Notes: generated from the sequence alone by a model not told the origin. 26,793 bases of DNA from an uncultured Dialister sp. (GCF_900538805.1 NZ_UPZP01000022.1:1-26793); one strand, 5' to 3'; numbered from the stretch's first letter, positions 1 to 7,556 are shown. Translations and numbers: made by a program.

Positions 1-282
1 GTACAACCGGGCCTGCTGCCCGTTGGAAATGCACCCCTTTGGGTGCTGCGCACCACTTCCCCCGGAGGGGGAAGTCTGCTCTATGCTCAGCTCCTGAACT
101 CATAAGCATCTCAAAGCTTAGCGCCGCTAGAATCTGCCCCTCCGGGGAAGACGCCGCCGCAGGCGGCAGAAGGGGTGCATTTTCTTCGTGCCACAGGCGC
201 GGTTGTGAGGTTTTTCCCTCGCCCGTAAGGGCGGTTGTACGGTCTTATCCATACTGGCGGCGGAGCCGCCCACCACATCCCC
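1..282. repeat. Hairpin-rich intergenic repeat island 1 (cut by window edge)
   Basis: Non-coding stretch downstream of the EamA transporter stop, with no credible gene on either strand. It contains one approximately 160-bp inverted-repeat unit (25-184), then short GC hairpins such as GCCCGTAAGGGC, a linker resembling GGTTNNNNGGTTTTATNNATACTGGC, and the tail ACTGGCGGCGGAGCCGCC. The same order recurs at 1741-1830, 5470-5540, 7910-8006 and 13425-13490. The final hairpin, with arms ACGCC/GGCGT at about 285-298, runs into the transporter gene and carries its TGA stop. Confidence 0.8.
25..184. repeat. Inverted-repeat unit, copy A (MITE-like)
   Basis: The left end GAAATGCACCCCTT (from 27) pairs with the right end AAGGGGTGCATTTTC (170-184). 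The interior holds CCCCCGGAGGGGG and GCCGCCGCAGGCGGC hairpins. The middle, which contains TTAGTGCTAACTTAAG in the other copies, has diverged here. Related copies are at 1515-1740, 4952-5115 and 7746-7910. No transposase is encoded. Confidence 0.65.
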
Positions 283-1164
283 TCACGCCGAAGGCGTGTC
301 CCAAAGGGAGCTCACCACGGTGGAGCCCAGGATGAGGATGGCGCCGGCCAGACCGGCGCCGCCCAGGGGTTCTCCCAGCCAGCAGGCGGAGAGGATGATG
401 GCCACGATGGGGTCTATATAGCTGAAAAGGGCGGCGGTCTGAGCGTGGAGGCCTGCCATACTGCCGAAGTAGAGGGTATAGGTAATGCCTGTATGGACGA
501 TGCCTACGGTCAAAAGAAGGATAACCGTCAAAGGCGCCCAGGGCAGGGTAGAAAGATTTTCCGTAAAAAGAGTATAGGGCAGAAGCACCAGGGACGCCAG
601 CCACAGCTGGGTAATGGTCATGTCATAGGCACTGATGTCCTTCAAAAACTGGTTCAGCAGCATCACCGACGCATAAAAAGCCGCCGCCCCCAGGCCAAAG
701 CCGATGCCCTTGAAGGTCACCCCTTCCCCCGGTTCCGTAAGGACGCCGGAAATGAGGACCATGCCTGCAAAGGCAGAAAGGGCGCAGAGAAATTTCACCG
801 CCGTCAGTCTTTCCTTCACCACAAAGGGCGATGCCAGGATGACAAAGACCGGAGCCATGTAGTAGGACAGGGTAGCAGTGGACACGGTGGTATAGCGGTA
901 GGCCTCAAAGAGAAGAATCCAGTTCACCCCGATGGCGGCGCCGGAAAGAAAAAGAAATTTGAAATTCCGTTTCACCGCTTCCCTGGAAATGAAAGAATGG
1001 CGGAGAAAAACCACCAGCAGAAGGAAAAGGCTGGCCAGGATGCCCCGGGCCTCTGCAATCACCGTGGACGGCAGGGGAATGTACCGAATAAAAATCCCCA
1101 GGGTGCCGAAAATCATCATGGCAAAAATAAACCGGCCCTTGGCCCTCATGGTCTCTTCCTTCAT
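283..1164 (-). CDS. EamA/DMT-superfamily transporter
   Basis: This is a 293-aa integral membrane protein of the drug/metabolite transporter (EamA, RhaT-like) superfamily, probably an inner-membrane exporter of a small metabolite; the substrate cannot be read from sequence. It shows about ten hydrophobic segments arranged as two EamA repeats (roughly residues 8-135 and 150-285). The first repeat ends with the family-typical AYRYTTVSTATLSYYMAPVF region and the second has GSMAGLHAQTAALFSYIDPI. The length is typical for the family. The chosen ATG follows AGGGAGG at 4 nt; a second in-frame ATG five codons later (MRAKG) also has a purine-rich site and is possible. The last residues (DTPSA) and the TGA lie in a hairpin of the adjacent repeat island, so the natural C-terminus may have been altered. 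It appears monocistronic. Confidence 0.9.
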   Translation of the reverse strand: MKEETMRAKGRFIFAMMIFGTLGIFIRYIPLPSTVIAEARGILASLFLLLVVFLRHSFISREAVKRNFKFLFLSGAAIGVNWILLFEAYRYTTVSTATLSYYMAPVFVILASPFVVKERLTAVKFLCALSAFAGMVLISGVLTEPGEGVTFKGIGFGLGAAAFYASVMLLNQFLKDISAYDMTITQLWLASLVLLPYTLFTENLSTLPWAPLTVILLLTVGIVHTGITYTLYFGSMAGLHAQTAALFSYIDPIVAIILSACWLGEPLGGAGLAGAILILGSTVVSSLWDTPSA

Positions 1165-1229
1165 ACGCCCTCCCTGAAGGGTCTCCCCTTCGCTTCCATA
1201 CTGCTTTGTATCAACGAAATAGTATTTTT

Positions 1230-1258
1230 ATTATACACTCCCCATGGGGAAATGGAAA
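1230..1258 (-). promoter_or_regulatory. Predicted promoter of the EamA transporter
   Basis: On the minus strand TTTCCA (1253-1258) and TATAAT (1230-1235) are 17 nt apart, about 65 nt upstream of the ATG. The -10 is perfect and the -35 weak. Confidence 0.5.
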
Positions 1259-1426
1259 TATAAAAAGGGCCGCTGCGCGGCCCAGGTTCAGAGGGTTCAG
1301 AGTTTCAAAGGGTTCAGAGGGTTCAAAGGGTTGTGGTATCGCCCTTTGGGCGATGAGTTTATATGCCGCCTGTCGGCGGCAACGCTGCCTATCGGCAGCG
1401 AAAACCAAACAACCTCGCTTCATCGG

Positions 1427-1509
1427 TCGGGCGATTCATAGGAAGGTCCTTTTGTGTGCAGGCTAAGGCCAAACTTCGCCCGACTTGGAGACCCTCTGCA
1501 GGGTCTCCA
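1427..1509. repeat. Conserved-loop/variable-stem double hairpin, copy 1
   Basis: Hairpin one has arms TCGGGCG (1427-1433) and CGCCCGA (1477-1483) around a 43-nt loop that matches the loops at 7565-7607 and 13007-13049. Hairpin two follows after 2 nt, with arms TGGAGACCCT (1486-1495) and AGGGTCTCCA (1500-1509) around CTGC. Both stems pair perfectly, yet they differ from the stems of the other two copies. Confidence 0.75.
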
Positions 1510-1514
1510 CAACA

Positions 1515-1740
1515 GAAATGCACCCCTTCTGCCTACGGCACCTCTCCACGGGAAAGCGTCTCACGAAATTTTCAGTCGCCTTGTGGCTCCCTACAAATTT
1601 CGTTCGCTTGCCACCCCGGAGGGGGAGGTTTGCTCTCCGCTTCTCTTAGTGCTAACTTAAGTCGCTCATTGTATAGCGGCGCTAGGAGTTCCCCCTTCGG
1701 GGGAAAGGTGGTGCGTCAGCACCAAAAGGGGTGCATTTTC
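1515..1740. repeat. Inverted-repeat unit, copy B, with inserted hairpin
   Basis: Ends are GAAATGCACCCCTT (1515-1528) and AAGGGGTGCATTTTC (1726-1740). The interior includes TTAGTGCTAACTTAAG at about 1648. This copy is about 60 bp longer than copies A, C and D because it holds a conserved-loop hairpin at 1563-1603 with its flanks. Confidence 0.7.
1563..1603. repeat. 23-nt-loop hairpin, copy 1
   Basis: Arms ACGAAATTT (1563-1571) and AAATTTCGT (1595-1603) close a loop of exactly 23 nt (1572-1594) of the form TCAG-TCGCC...GGCTCCC-TAC. It is preceded by TC and followed by TCGCT. The loop is shared with copies at 5279-5319, 13328-13368 and 20032-20072; the stem is not. Confidence 0.7.
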
Positions 1741-1971
1741 CTCGCGCCAAAGGCACGGTTGGCCTGTTTTCCCACGGGCGAAAGCCCGGTTGTATGGTTT
1801 TATCATACTGGCGCCCTTCTAAGGTGTAAAATGCACCCCCTCTGTCGCCTAAAGGCGACGTCTCCCCCATTTATAAGAAAGGGGAAATTGTAAGAGGTAA
1901 ATCTTATTTACGCCCATCACCCTCGATCCCGATCTTCGATCCCTGCTCTATTGCCTCACTTCTCTCTCCCC

Positions 1972-2922
1972 TCACATGACTCCAAACTCTACCCACCAGT
2001 ATACCAGAGGATAGAGTACGAAGAGGAAGGCCAGGGTGGTGGTGACGAAGGAGGATTCCGCCAGATCCACATTGAGACCGTAGAGCTGGGAGGCAGCTAC
2101 GGCGAAAATGGCTGTCGGTGCGCCGGCGGAGAGGATTACGCAGGTCATCATGGCGGGGTCTGTCACAAAAAGGGTGGTAAGGCCATAGAGGATGGCGGGC
2201 AGGAGAATGAATTTCACAGGGAAAATAGGCCAGAGCTTAAAGGCATAGGTACCCACGCTGCCCAGGTGGAGGTCGTAACCCACGGGCATCATTCCCATCC
2301 AGGCGCTCATGTGGATGAGGATGGTAAAGAGTGTGCTCACGGCCTGCGGTCTTTCCACATGAAATCCGGAAAGCAGGAGACCCGCGGCCACTCCCAGGGC
2401 AGGAAGCTGGTTCGGCGTAAGAAGGAGCTTGATAAAGCTTGTCCTTTTCGTTTCCATCGTCCGCTGTGCTCCCATTTCATAAAACCGCTGGGCCATGGGG
2501 AAGCAGAAAAGCACAATCACCAGTATCTGGGGCACCGCAATAAGCTGTACATAGGCAAAGCCCTTCTCTCCGTAAAGCACGTAGGCGCAGAGGCCTGCCA
2601 GGGTGCCGATATTTCCCAGCATCATGGAAATCATGTAACTTCCCTGGTCCAGAGGGTTTTGGAAACGGTTTTTCTGGAAGCTGTAGAAAATGAGGACCGG
2701 AATGAAGCAGATGGGGATGATGGAAATGGGAAGCCACAGGAGCTCTTTCGTCACATGGACAGACCAGAAGGACACCAGGGACAGGAATGTAGCCACGCAC
2801 ACCACATTGGCCTTGATAACCATGCGGAGAATCTCCCGGGAAAGCCCCCATTGCCGAAGCGCCATGCCCAGAAGAAGGGGCAGCAGGATGTCTGCAAATA
2901 CGATAAAAAAGCGGCTGTCCAT
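1972..2922 (-). CDS. AEC-family (auxin efflux carrier-like) transporter
   Basis: This 316-aa membrane protein belongs to the AEC family of secondary carriers, whose bacterial members move malate, malonate or other small organic acids. It has about ten hydrophobic segments with the family's two-half layout. Visible landmarks are an N-terminal FADILLPLLLGMALRQWG segment, a central MISMMLGNIGTLAGL segment, and the C-terminal region around VILSAGAPTAIFAVAASQLYG, which matches the conserved second crossover helix. The ATG is preceded by a strong AGGAGGAGG. The gene stands alone between a repeat island and the YolD/polymerase operon. The substrate is unknown; nothing in the neighbourhood indicates it. 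Confidence 0.9.
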   Translation of the reverse strand: MDSRFFIVFADILLPLLLGMALRQWGLSREILRMVIKANVVCVATFLSLVSFWSVHVTKELLWLPISIIPICFIPVLIFYSFQKNRFQNPLDQGSYMISMMLGNIGTLAGLCAYVLYGEKGFAYVQLIAVPQILVIVLFCFPMAQRFYEMGAQRTMETKRTSFIKLLLTPNQLPALGVAAGLLLSGFHVERPQAVSTLFTILIHMSAWMGMMPVGYDLHLGSVGTYAFKLWPIFPVKFILLPAILYGLTTLFVTDPAMMTCVILSAGAPTAIFAVAASQLYGLNVDLAESSFVTTTLAFLFVLYPLVYWWVEFGVM

Positions 2923-2960
2923 AGGTCCTCCTCCTTTCTTTTCCGCCGGAATCTTTTCCT

Positions 2961-2989
2961 ATTATATCACTGCCCGGAATCCGCAGTAC
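2961..2989 (-). promoter_or_regulatory. Possible promoter of the AEC carrier
   Basis: A perfect TATAAT (2961-2966, minus strand) lies about 40 nt upstream of the start codon. The hexamer 17 nt further up (GTACTG) is a poor -35, so only the -10 is persuasive. Confidence 0.35.
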
Positions 2990-2993
2990 GGCC

Positions 2994-3028
2994 CGGGTTC
3001 ATAGGGGTTCATAGGGTTCATAGGGTTT
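2994..3028. repeat. GGTTCATAG minisatellite
   Basis: Three tandem copies of a 9-10 nt unit (GGGTTCATAG) directly upstream of the AEC promoter. The same GGTTCA core forms tandem arrays at the edges of other islands (about 1286-1332 and 4786-4841). No larger repeat module is present at this boundary. Confidence 0.7.
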
Positions 3029-3089
3029 TAGAAAAAATTCAGCGTTTGGCACTACGGGGAGTCTGATTGTCTGACGTCTATCCTGCTTT

Positions 3090-3401
3090 CTATTTTCTCC
3101 CCTTAACTTCCCACAAATCCTCAAAGGGAATCTTTACTCCTGCCAGACAGAGTTTCCGTCCAATGCTGTCCACCATTTCCACAGTTCCCTGCAGGCTGCG
3201 GTAGTGGTCTTTATCATAGAAAACCACTTCCACCCGGTCCTTTTTCTTCAGGCAGCCCACCGTTTCATCCAGCGCCGCCGCCCGATCTTCGGAGAGCGGC
3301 CTTTTTTCTTCCTTTTCCCTCCCGCTTTCTGCCAGGAGGACGGCGTAGCCGGAAAGTCCGTCGAAGGGGAGGAACTGGCGGGCTCTTTTTGTGCTACTCA
3401 T
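3090..3401 (-). CDS. YolD-like protein
   Basis: This 103-aa soluble protein has the size and pattern of the YolD-like family: an N-terminal RARQFLPFDGLSGY segment, a charged middle, and a C-terminal beta-rich part (RVEVVFYDKDHY ... GTVEMVDSIGRKLCLAGVKIPFEDLWEV). YolD-like proteins are usually encoded next to Y-family polymerases and are thought to take part in the SOS/translesion response; their biochemistry is poorly defined. Here the start codon lies inside the polymerase stop region (8-nt overlap, 3394-3401), which implies translational coupling and a shared transcript. It reads from the same promoter as the polymerase. Confidence 0.85.
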   Translation of the reverse strand: MSSTKRARQFLPFDGLSGYAVLLAESGREKEEKRPLSEDRAAALDETVGCLKKKDRVEVVFYDKDHYRSLQGTVEMVDSIGRKLCLAGVKIPFEDLWEVKGRK

Positions 3402-4656
3402 GATGACCTCCTATAAGACTGTTCCTGCTTCTGAGGGTGGCCTTGGGAAAATAGTTCATCCCCCGAAGCAGTGCATTTTTTCCGAATTTTTCTTTCATTT
3501 CCAGCATCACCATTTCCACCTTTTTCTGCTTTTCTTCTTCCTCCGGCGAGCGGAAGAGGGAGAAACGGCGGGGCACGGAGGAAGCAGGCGCCACATTGTC
3601 CAAACTCATACGGATGGTGCGGATGCCCTCCCCGCGGGCGGCCTTGTCCCGGTAAAGGCGGCTGAATGCCTGCCATATGTCTTCCGGCACGTCGGTATAG
3701 CCATCCAGTTTCCGGCTGCCGCCGGTCCCCTTCCGTGTCCGTCCGGAATAACCTACGTAAAGGGAAATCCCCCGGGCTGCCAGCGTTTCTGCCAGCAGCT
3801 GCTGAATCAGCACCTCCGCCATTTCATAGACCAGAAGCAGTCCCTCTTCGTAGGTGTAATCCTCAAAAAGCACCTGCCCCGTGCTGATGGAACGGTTCTC
3901 CGGCCGGTAGGAGCGGATGTCCTCCAGGGTACAGGATTCCCGGCCGTGGGCGTGGTCGATGAGGTACTCCGCATTGACGCCGAATTCCCGATAAAGCACC
4001 TTTTCCGGAAGGAGGGTTACGCCGTAAAGGTCGTATACCCCGTATTTCTCAAGGCGCCGGGCAATACCATGCCCTATGTTCCAGATATCCGTAATGGGCC
4101 GGTGATGCCACAATTTTTCCCGGAAAAGGGTTTCGTCCAGGTAAGCGATGTGCTCCGGCACATGCTTGGCCACGATGTCCATGCCGATTTTTGCCAGGAA
4201 CAGGTTCGTCCCCACGCCGGCGGTGGCACAGATGCCGGTTCTGTCATACACCGCCTTCATCATCATGGATGCCATTTCCATGCCATTCTTCCCGTAGAGG
4301 GAGAGGTATGGCGTCACGTGGACAAAGCATTCATCAATTGAATAGGGATACACGTCCTCTTTAGCGAAAAGGGTGAGGTAGGTCCGGTAAATATCGGCAG
4401 ACACCTCCATGTAAAGTCCCATATGGGGCGGTGCAATCATGTACTTCAGGGAAGGGGGAATCTCAAAAAGGCGGCACCGGTTCCGCACTCCCTTAGCCTT
4501 CAGCCCCGGACTCACCGCCAGACATAGGGCACCGGGCCCCCTGGTGGGATCCGCCACCACCAGGTCCGCCGTAAAAGGATCCAGCCCCCGGGCCGCGCAC
4601 TCCACTGAAGCATAGAAGCTTTTTAAATCGATACACACATATATCCGCTCTCCCAT
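3394..4656 (-). CDS. Y-family DNA polymerase (UmuC/UvrX-like)
   Basis: A 420-aa translesion DNA polymerase. Family signatures are present: the N-terminal palm motif YVCIDLKSFYASVEC with the metal-binding Asp, YSIDECF with the catalytic Asp-Glu pair, helix-hairpin-helix-like WNIGHGIARRLEKYGVYDLYGV, and a little-finger segment beginning near NRSISTGQVLFEDYTYEEG. It resembles the UvrX/YqjW-type polymerases of Firmicutes rather than short DinB. I place the start at the ATG at 4656 (MGERIYVCID) because GGAGGA sits 4 nt upstream of it; the ORF can extend to a TTG/ATG at 4671/4668, but that would put the Shine-Dalgarno inside the coding region. It is followed by an overlapping yolD-like gene. A LexA-like half-palindrome in its promoter suggests DNA-damage control. 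Confidence 0.92.
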   Translation of the reverse strand: MGERIYVCIDLKSFYASVECAARGLDPFTADLVVADPTRGPGALCLAVSPGLKAKGVRNRCRLFEIPPSLKYMIAPPHMGLYMEVSADIYRTYLTLFAKEDVYPYSIDECFVHVTPYLSLYGKNGMEMASMMMKAVYDRTGICATAGVGTNLFLAKIGMDIVAKHVPEHIAYLDETLFREKLWHHRPITDIWNIGHGIARRLEKYGVYDLYGVTLLPEKVLYREFGVNAEYLIDHAHGRESCTLEDIRSYRPENRSISTGQVLFEDYTYEEGLLLVYEMAEVLIQQLLAETLAARGISLYVGYSGRTRKGTGGSRKLDGYTDVPEDIWQAFSRLYRDKAARGEGIRTIRMSLDNVAPASSVPRRFSLFRSPEEEEKQKKVEMVMLEMKEKFGKNALLRGMNYFPKATLRSRNSLIGGHHE

Positions 4657-4703
4657 AGCTTCCTCCATCAAACTTATTTTTGTGAAATAAACGTTCTGAT
4701 TCT

Positions 4704-4732
4704 ATTATAGAATGACTGTTCGATACGTGCAA
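4704..4732 (-). promoter_or_regulatory. Promoter of the polymerase/yolD operon with LexA-like box
   Basis: On the minus strand TTGCAC (4727-4732) and TATAAT (4704-4709) are separated by 17 nt. The spacer contains CGAACAGTCATTC (4710-4722), which differs from the Gram-positive LexA pattern CGAACNNNNGTTC at one base. Its position between -35 and -10 is where a repressor would block transcription. Confidence 0.55.
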
Positions 4733-4951
4733 TGGAACATTGGATTAGAAATGGAGAGGAAGCGCCCATGGAGCCACTGCGTGGCAGGGTTCAAAGGGTT
4801 CAGAGGGTTCAGAGGGTTCAGAAGGTTCAGAAGGTTCAAAGGGGAAGGTATCGCCCTGCGGGCGATGAGTATATAATTTCGCTTCGCGAAATGGAAAACC
4901 AAACAACCGCCCTACGGGTGTAAAAAGCGAGCAAACCGGGCTTCACCCGTC

Positions 4952-5115
4952 GGAAATGCACCCCTATCCCCGCCTGCGGCGGTACTTCCCCCGGAGGGGG
5001 AAGTCTACTCTCCGCTTGCCTTAGTGCTAACTTAAGTTGCTCATTCTATAGCGACGGGAAAAGTCCCCCCTCCGGGGGGAAGGTGGTGCGTTAGCACCAA
5101 AAGGGGTGAATTTCC
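4952..5115. repeat. Inverted-repeat unit, copy C
   Basis: Ends GGAAATGCACCCCT (4952-4965) and AAGGGGTGAATTTCC (5101-5115). The interior has CCCCCGGAGGGGG, TTAGTGCTAACTTAAG (about 5009) and the GGTGGTGCG...AGCACC hairpin seen in copies B and D. Length 164 bp. Confidence 0.7.
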
Positions 5116-5278
5116 CACGCGCCAAAGGCGCGGTAGTATGGTTTTTCCACGCCCGCAGGGCGGTTTTAAAGGTTTTATCCATCAGTAAGGTCAGCATTCT
5201 GCTGAATTAGCCACCTCCGGTGGCTTTTCCCCCTTTGGTGCCTTACGGCACCACCTTTGCCCCGGTGGGAAGCGTGTC

Positions 5279-5319
5279 ACTGGATTCTCAGTCGCCCAAG
5301 GGCTCCCTACGAATCCAGT
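5279..5319. repeat. 23-nt-loop hairpin, copy 2
   Basis: Arms ACTGGATTC (5279-5287) and GAATCCAGT (5311-5319) pair perfectly over 9 bp around a 23-nt loop (5288-5310). That loop differs from copy 1 only in its central bases, while the stem differs at several paired positions. Confidence 0.7.
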
Positions 5320-5675
5320 TCCCTTGCCACCCCGCTGTGCGGGGGCACAACAACCCGTGCTTACTATAGAGAAACTTATGGATGAAATGCCTCGCGGAGC
5401 TTTATTGTCCCACCGCTTGCGGGGAGGAAGGTGGTGGCGCCAGCCACCAAAAGGGGCCGCTTTTCCATCGCCCGACAGGGAAGTCGGCTTGTTTTCCAAC
5501 GGGCGAAAGCCCGGTTGTAAAGGTCTTATCCAAACTGGCGCCTTTTTAAGGTATAAAATGCACCCCCTCTGTCGCCAATGGGCGACGTCTCCCCCATTAA
5601 TTGGAAAAGGGGCGATTGTTATAGGTAAAACTTATTTACGCCTGCCACCACCCTCACGCCGAAGGCCTGTCCACT

Positions 5676-5713
5676 ACAAAACCGCAGTGCGTAGGGATGC
5701 ACTGCGGTTTTGT
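5676..5713 (-). terminator. Strong stem-loop, likely livJ terminator
   Basis: A 15-bp perfect stem: ACAAAACCGCAGTGC (5676-5690) pairs with GCACTGCGGTTTTGT (5699-5713) around an 8-nt loop. The A-rich and T-rich outer parts let it act in either direction. It lies about 115 nt beyond the livJ stop on the minus strand. Confidence 0.65.
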
Positions 5714-5730
5714 CTGGGGAAAAACTATAT

Positions 5731-5777
5731 GGATAGGGACATAGCAGGGTCAGGGGACTGCTCGTCCTGTCCTATCC
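5731..5777. other. Stem-loop between livJ and its terminator
   Basis: GGATAGGGACA (5731-5741) pairs with TGTCCTATCC (5768-5777) with one bulged G. There is no U-run, so it is more likely a 3'-UTR structure than a terminator. Confidence 0.4.
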
Positions 5778-5826
5778 ACGGAATTCCCCGTTTCCTCTTG
5801 GGATAGGCTATGCGCTTTTTAAACTA

Positions 5827-6987
5827 TCAAGCGAAAGGAACCCATTTGCCGTCTTTAACTTCCAGCACGTCCAGGTCCATCTTCGGATCGCGGTTCTGGT
5901 CAAATTCGAATTTGCCGGTAGCGCCTTCGAAGTTTTTGATATTAGCCAGGGTGTCACGGAATTTCTTTCTATCGGTGGTGGTGCCGGACTGTTCCACAGC
6001 CTGGTGGATGACGTACATAGCGTCATAAGCCTGGGCAGCGAACTGATCCGGTTCGTGACCGTATTTAGCAACGAAGGCTTTGCGGAAGTTCTGGGCCTTG
6101 TCGGTCTTTCTTTCCGGATTCCACGGTGTAGCTACGAGGGTGCCGTTTGCTGCATCGCCGGCCTGCTGGATGTATGCCGGGCTGTTAAAGCCGTTGTTGC
6201 CGATGACAGGCTGGGTCATACCCATTTCACGAGCTTTCTTAACGATGAGAGCGCCTTCCTGATAGAGGCCTGCTACGCAGATCACATCAGGGTTGGCAGC
6301 CTGAATCTTGGTGAGCTGTGCGGAGAAGTCGGTATCTTTATCTGCGAAGGTTTCGGTAGCTACTACTTCTACGCCCATCTTCTTCAGTTCTTCCTGGTAA
6401 ATATCGTTTTCACGAACCATCTGGTCGTTGTTATTGGAATAAAGAACGGCTACTTTCTTGAATCCCAGTTTATCATGCGCTTTTTTCAGGGTAACCGGAA
6501 TAGCCAGTTTGCCGGGGATTGCATTTCTGAAGATGTAGTCGCCGATGTCGGTGATGCCGGTGGCGGTGGTGCCGGTGCCGAAGGCTACGACTTTGGACTG
6601 CTGGGCAATGGGGCCAGCTGCAAACATTTCGCCGGAGGTCATGGGGCCTTCGATAGCAAGAACTTTATCCTGTTCAATGCATTTCTTAAAAGCATTGATG
6701 GCTTCGGATTTATTCAGCTTAGTATCGTAGGTCTTGAGGTCGATCTTTACCTTAGTGTTTGGATCCTTGTTGATTTCTTCAACGGCCAGATCAACGCCGT
6801 CTTTCATGGCCTGGCCATAAGCTGCGCCGGGGCCGGTATAAGCGGTTACGAAACCAAGTTTTACAGTCTGTCCGCCGGCAGCGCCGCTGGCAGCTGCCTT
6901 CTTATCTCCACCGCATCCTGCAAATGCGCCTGCCATTACTGTTAATGCAGCAGCTGCTGCCATTCCTTTTAACCATTTTTTCTGCAT
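5827..6987 (-). CDS. livJ: Branched-chain amino acid ABC transporter substrate-binding lipoprotein
   Basis: A 386-aa periplasmic-binding protein of the Leu/Ile/Val-binding (LivJ, type 1 Peripla_BP_6) family. It starts with a lipoprotein signal (MQKKWLKG, a hydrophobic Ala-rich stretch, lipobox AFAGC with Cys25), followed by a low-complexity Ala/Gly linker. The mature domain begins with VKLGFVTAYTGPGAAYGQAMKDGVDLAVEEIN, the family N-terminus, and contains AIEGPMTSGEMFAAGPIAQQSKVV. It should capture branched-chain amino acids and feed them to LivHMGF, encoded about 15 kb away in the same direction. Transcription is predicted to be controlled by an isoleucine-type T-box leader (7037-7388), which supports the substrate call. 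The ATG follows AGAGGG at 7 nt. It is monocistronic. Confidence 0.93.
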   Translation of the reverse strand: MQKKWLKGMAAAAALTVMAGAFAGCGGDKKAAASGAAGGQTVKLGFVTAYTGPGAAYGQAMKDGVDLAVEEINKDPNTKVKIDLKTYDTKLNKSEAINAFKKCIEQDKVLAIEGPMTSGEMFAAGPIAQQSKVVAFGTGTTATGITDIGDYIFRNAIPGKLAIPVTLKKAHDKLGFKKVAVLYSNNNDQMVRENDIYQEELKKMGVEVVATETFADKDTDFSAQLTKIQAANPDVICVAGLYQEGALIVKKAREMGMTQPVIGNNGFNSPAYIQQAGDAANGTLVATPWNPERKTDKAQNFRKAFVAKYGHEPDQFAAQAYDAMYVIHQAVEQSGTTTDRKKFRDTLANIKNFEGATGKFEFDQNRDPKMDLDVLEVKDGKWVPFA

Positions 6988-7036
6988 AGTTTATCCCTCT
7001 TTCAAAAAAATAATACCAAACGTAGATGAAACGGGA

Positions 7037-7073
7037 AAATAAAAACCTCCGCCGGTGTTTCCACCGGCGGAGG
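7037..7073 (-). terminator. livJ leader terminator 2
   Basis: CCTCCGCCGGTG and CACCGGCGGAGG form a perfect 12-bp stem (7046-7073) followed by TTTTTATTT on the minus strand. It is partnered with the divergent T-box at 7082-7097. Confidence 0.85.
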
Positions 7074-7138
7074 CGCTTTATGCGCGGTACCACTCCCACT
7101 TATCACTTACGGACTGCAAATTAACCGGTACCACCTAT

Positions 7139-7173
7139 AAGAAAAGCCCCTACCTTCATCAGAAGATAGGGGC
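7139..7173 (-). terminator. livJ leader terminator 1
   Basis: GCCCCTATCTTC and GAAGGTAGGGGC (7146-7173) form a 12-bp stem with one G-U pair, followed by TTTTCTT. It lies directly after the canonical T-box at 7180-7193. Confidence 0.85.
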
Positions 7174-7393
7174 GATTATCGCGGTACCACCCTACATTAT
7201 ACTTGTAGTCCTATTCGTAACGTGAATGAACGCCTGCACCTACTTGTTTCGGTGTAAGAGCTCTCGAGGGATATTATGAATGCTGCCATCTACCGGTTCG
7301 CACCATACACCGGCTCTCTGAAGATTAACTCAGCAGACCTTTTGTCTCGTTCATAGCTTGTTTCAGTTCGTTTGGTTATCTGAAGATGTGTAT

Positions 7394-7422
7394 ATAATAA
7401 CCCCCTCTTGTCACTCTGTCAA
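7394..7422 (-). promoter_or_regulatory. livJ promoter
   Basis: TTGACA (7417-7422) and TATTAT (7394-7399), 17-nt spacer, minus strand. It initiates the T-box leader. Confidence 0.8.
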
Positions 7423-7556
7423 GTACTTTTTTGGGGAAATTTTGGGGAAATAGTATTCATAGGGCTCAGAAGGGTTTACCGCCCCTTGGGCGTGGAAGGT
7501 TCTTAAGATTGATGGGCCTAGGGCCCAAGGGTTCTTAGGTTTGACGGCGCCTAACG

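Larger units (their letters stand above)
1280..1945. repeat. Hairpin-rich intergenic repeat island 2
   Basis: About 700 bp without a gene between the EamA promoter and the AEC carrier stop. In order it contains a 9-nt minisatellite (GGTTCAGAG/GGTTCAAAG, about 1286-1332), a hairpin chain whose paired arms TCGCCC/GGGCGA, GCCGCC/GGCGGC and GCTGCC/GGCAGC are separated by fixed linkers, the stem-variable module at 1427-1509, an inverted-repeat unit (1515-1740) carrying a second inserted hairpin, and a tail to about 1910 that matches 5470-5645. Short ORFs here are accidental readings of repeat sequence. Confidence 0.85.
4775..5675. repeat. Hairpin-rich intergenic repeat island 3
   Basis: About 900 bp without a gene between the polymerase promoter and the livJ terminator. 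It opens with a GGTTCAGAG minisatellite (about 4786-4841), continues with a hairpin chain (TCGCCC/GGGCGA, then TTTCGC/GCGAAA), an inverted-repeat unit (4952-5115), a second partly degenerate unit containing the 23-nt-loop hairpin at 5279-5319, and a tail at 5470-5645 nearly identical in layout to 1741-1910. Confidence 0.85.
7037..7388 (-). ncRNA. T-box leader of livJ: one Ile sensor, two terminators
   Basis: Read on the minus strand from a promoter at 7394-7422, the leader has a Stem I distal motif AGAGAGC...TGGTGCGAA (AGAGAGC at 7313-7319). A specifier region follows in which ATC (7270-7272, Ile) sits 10 nt before the end of the GAGC motif, then a Stem III-like ATTCACGTTACGAAT (7213-7227) and a canonical T-box AGGGTGGTACCGCG (7180-7193). 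Terminator 1 follows (7146-7173 plus U-run). A second T-box-like core GGTGGTACCGG (7123-7136), a third GAGTGGTACCGCGC (7082-7097) and terminator 2 (7046-7073 plus U-run) come next. The specifier was assigned by hand from spacing to the B. subtilis glyQS layout. Confidence 0.88.

Noticed and set aside
235..1263. 342-aa plus-strand open frame over the EamA gene
   Set aside because: Antisense to a clear membrane transporter, and its product is an implausible His/Gly/Gln-rich sequence with no motif.
1363..1893. Open frames in the repeat islands (for example 1363-1893, 5324-5806, 7901-8557, 13265-13519)
   Set aside because: They track repeat modules rather than a protein: the same peptide fragments recur in shuffled order and frames, and there are no ribosome sites or domains.
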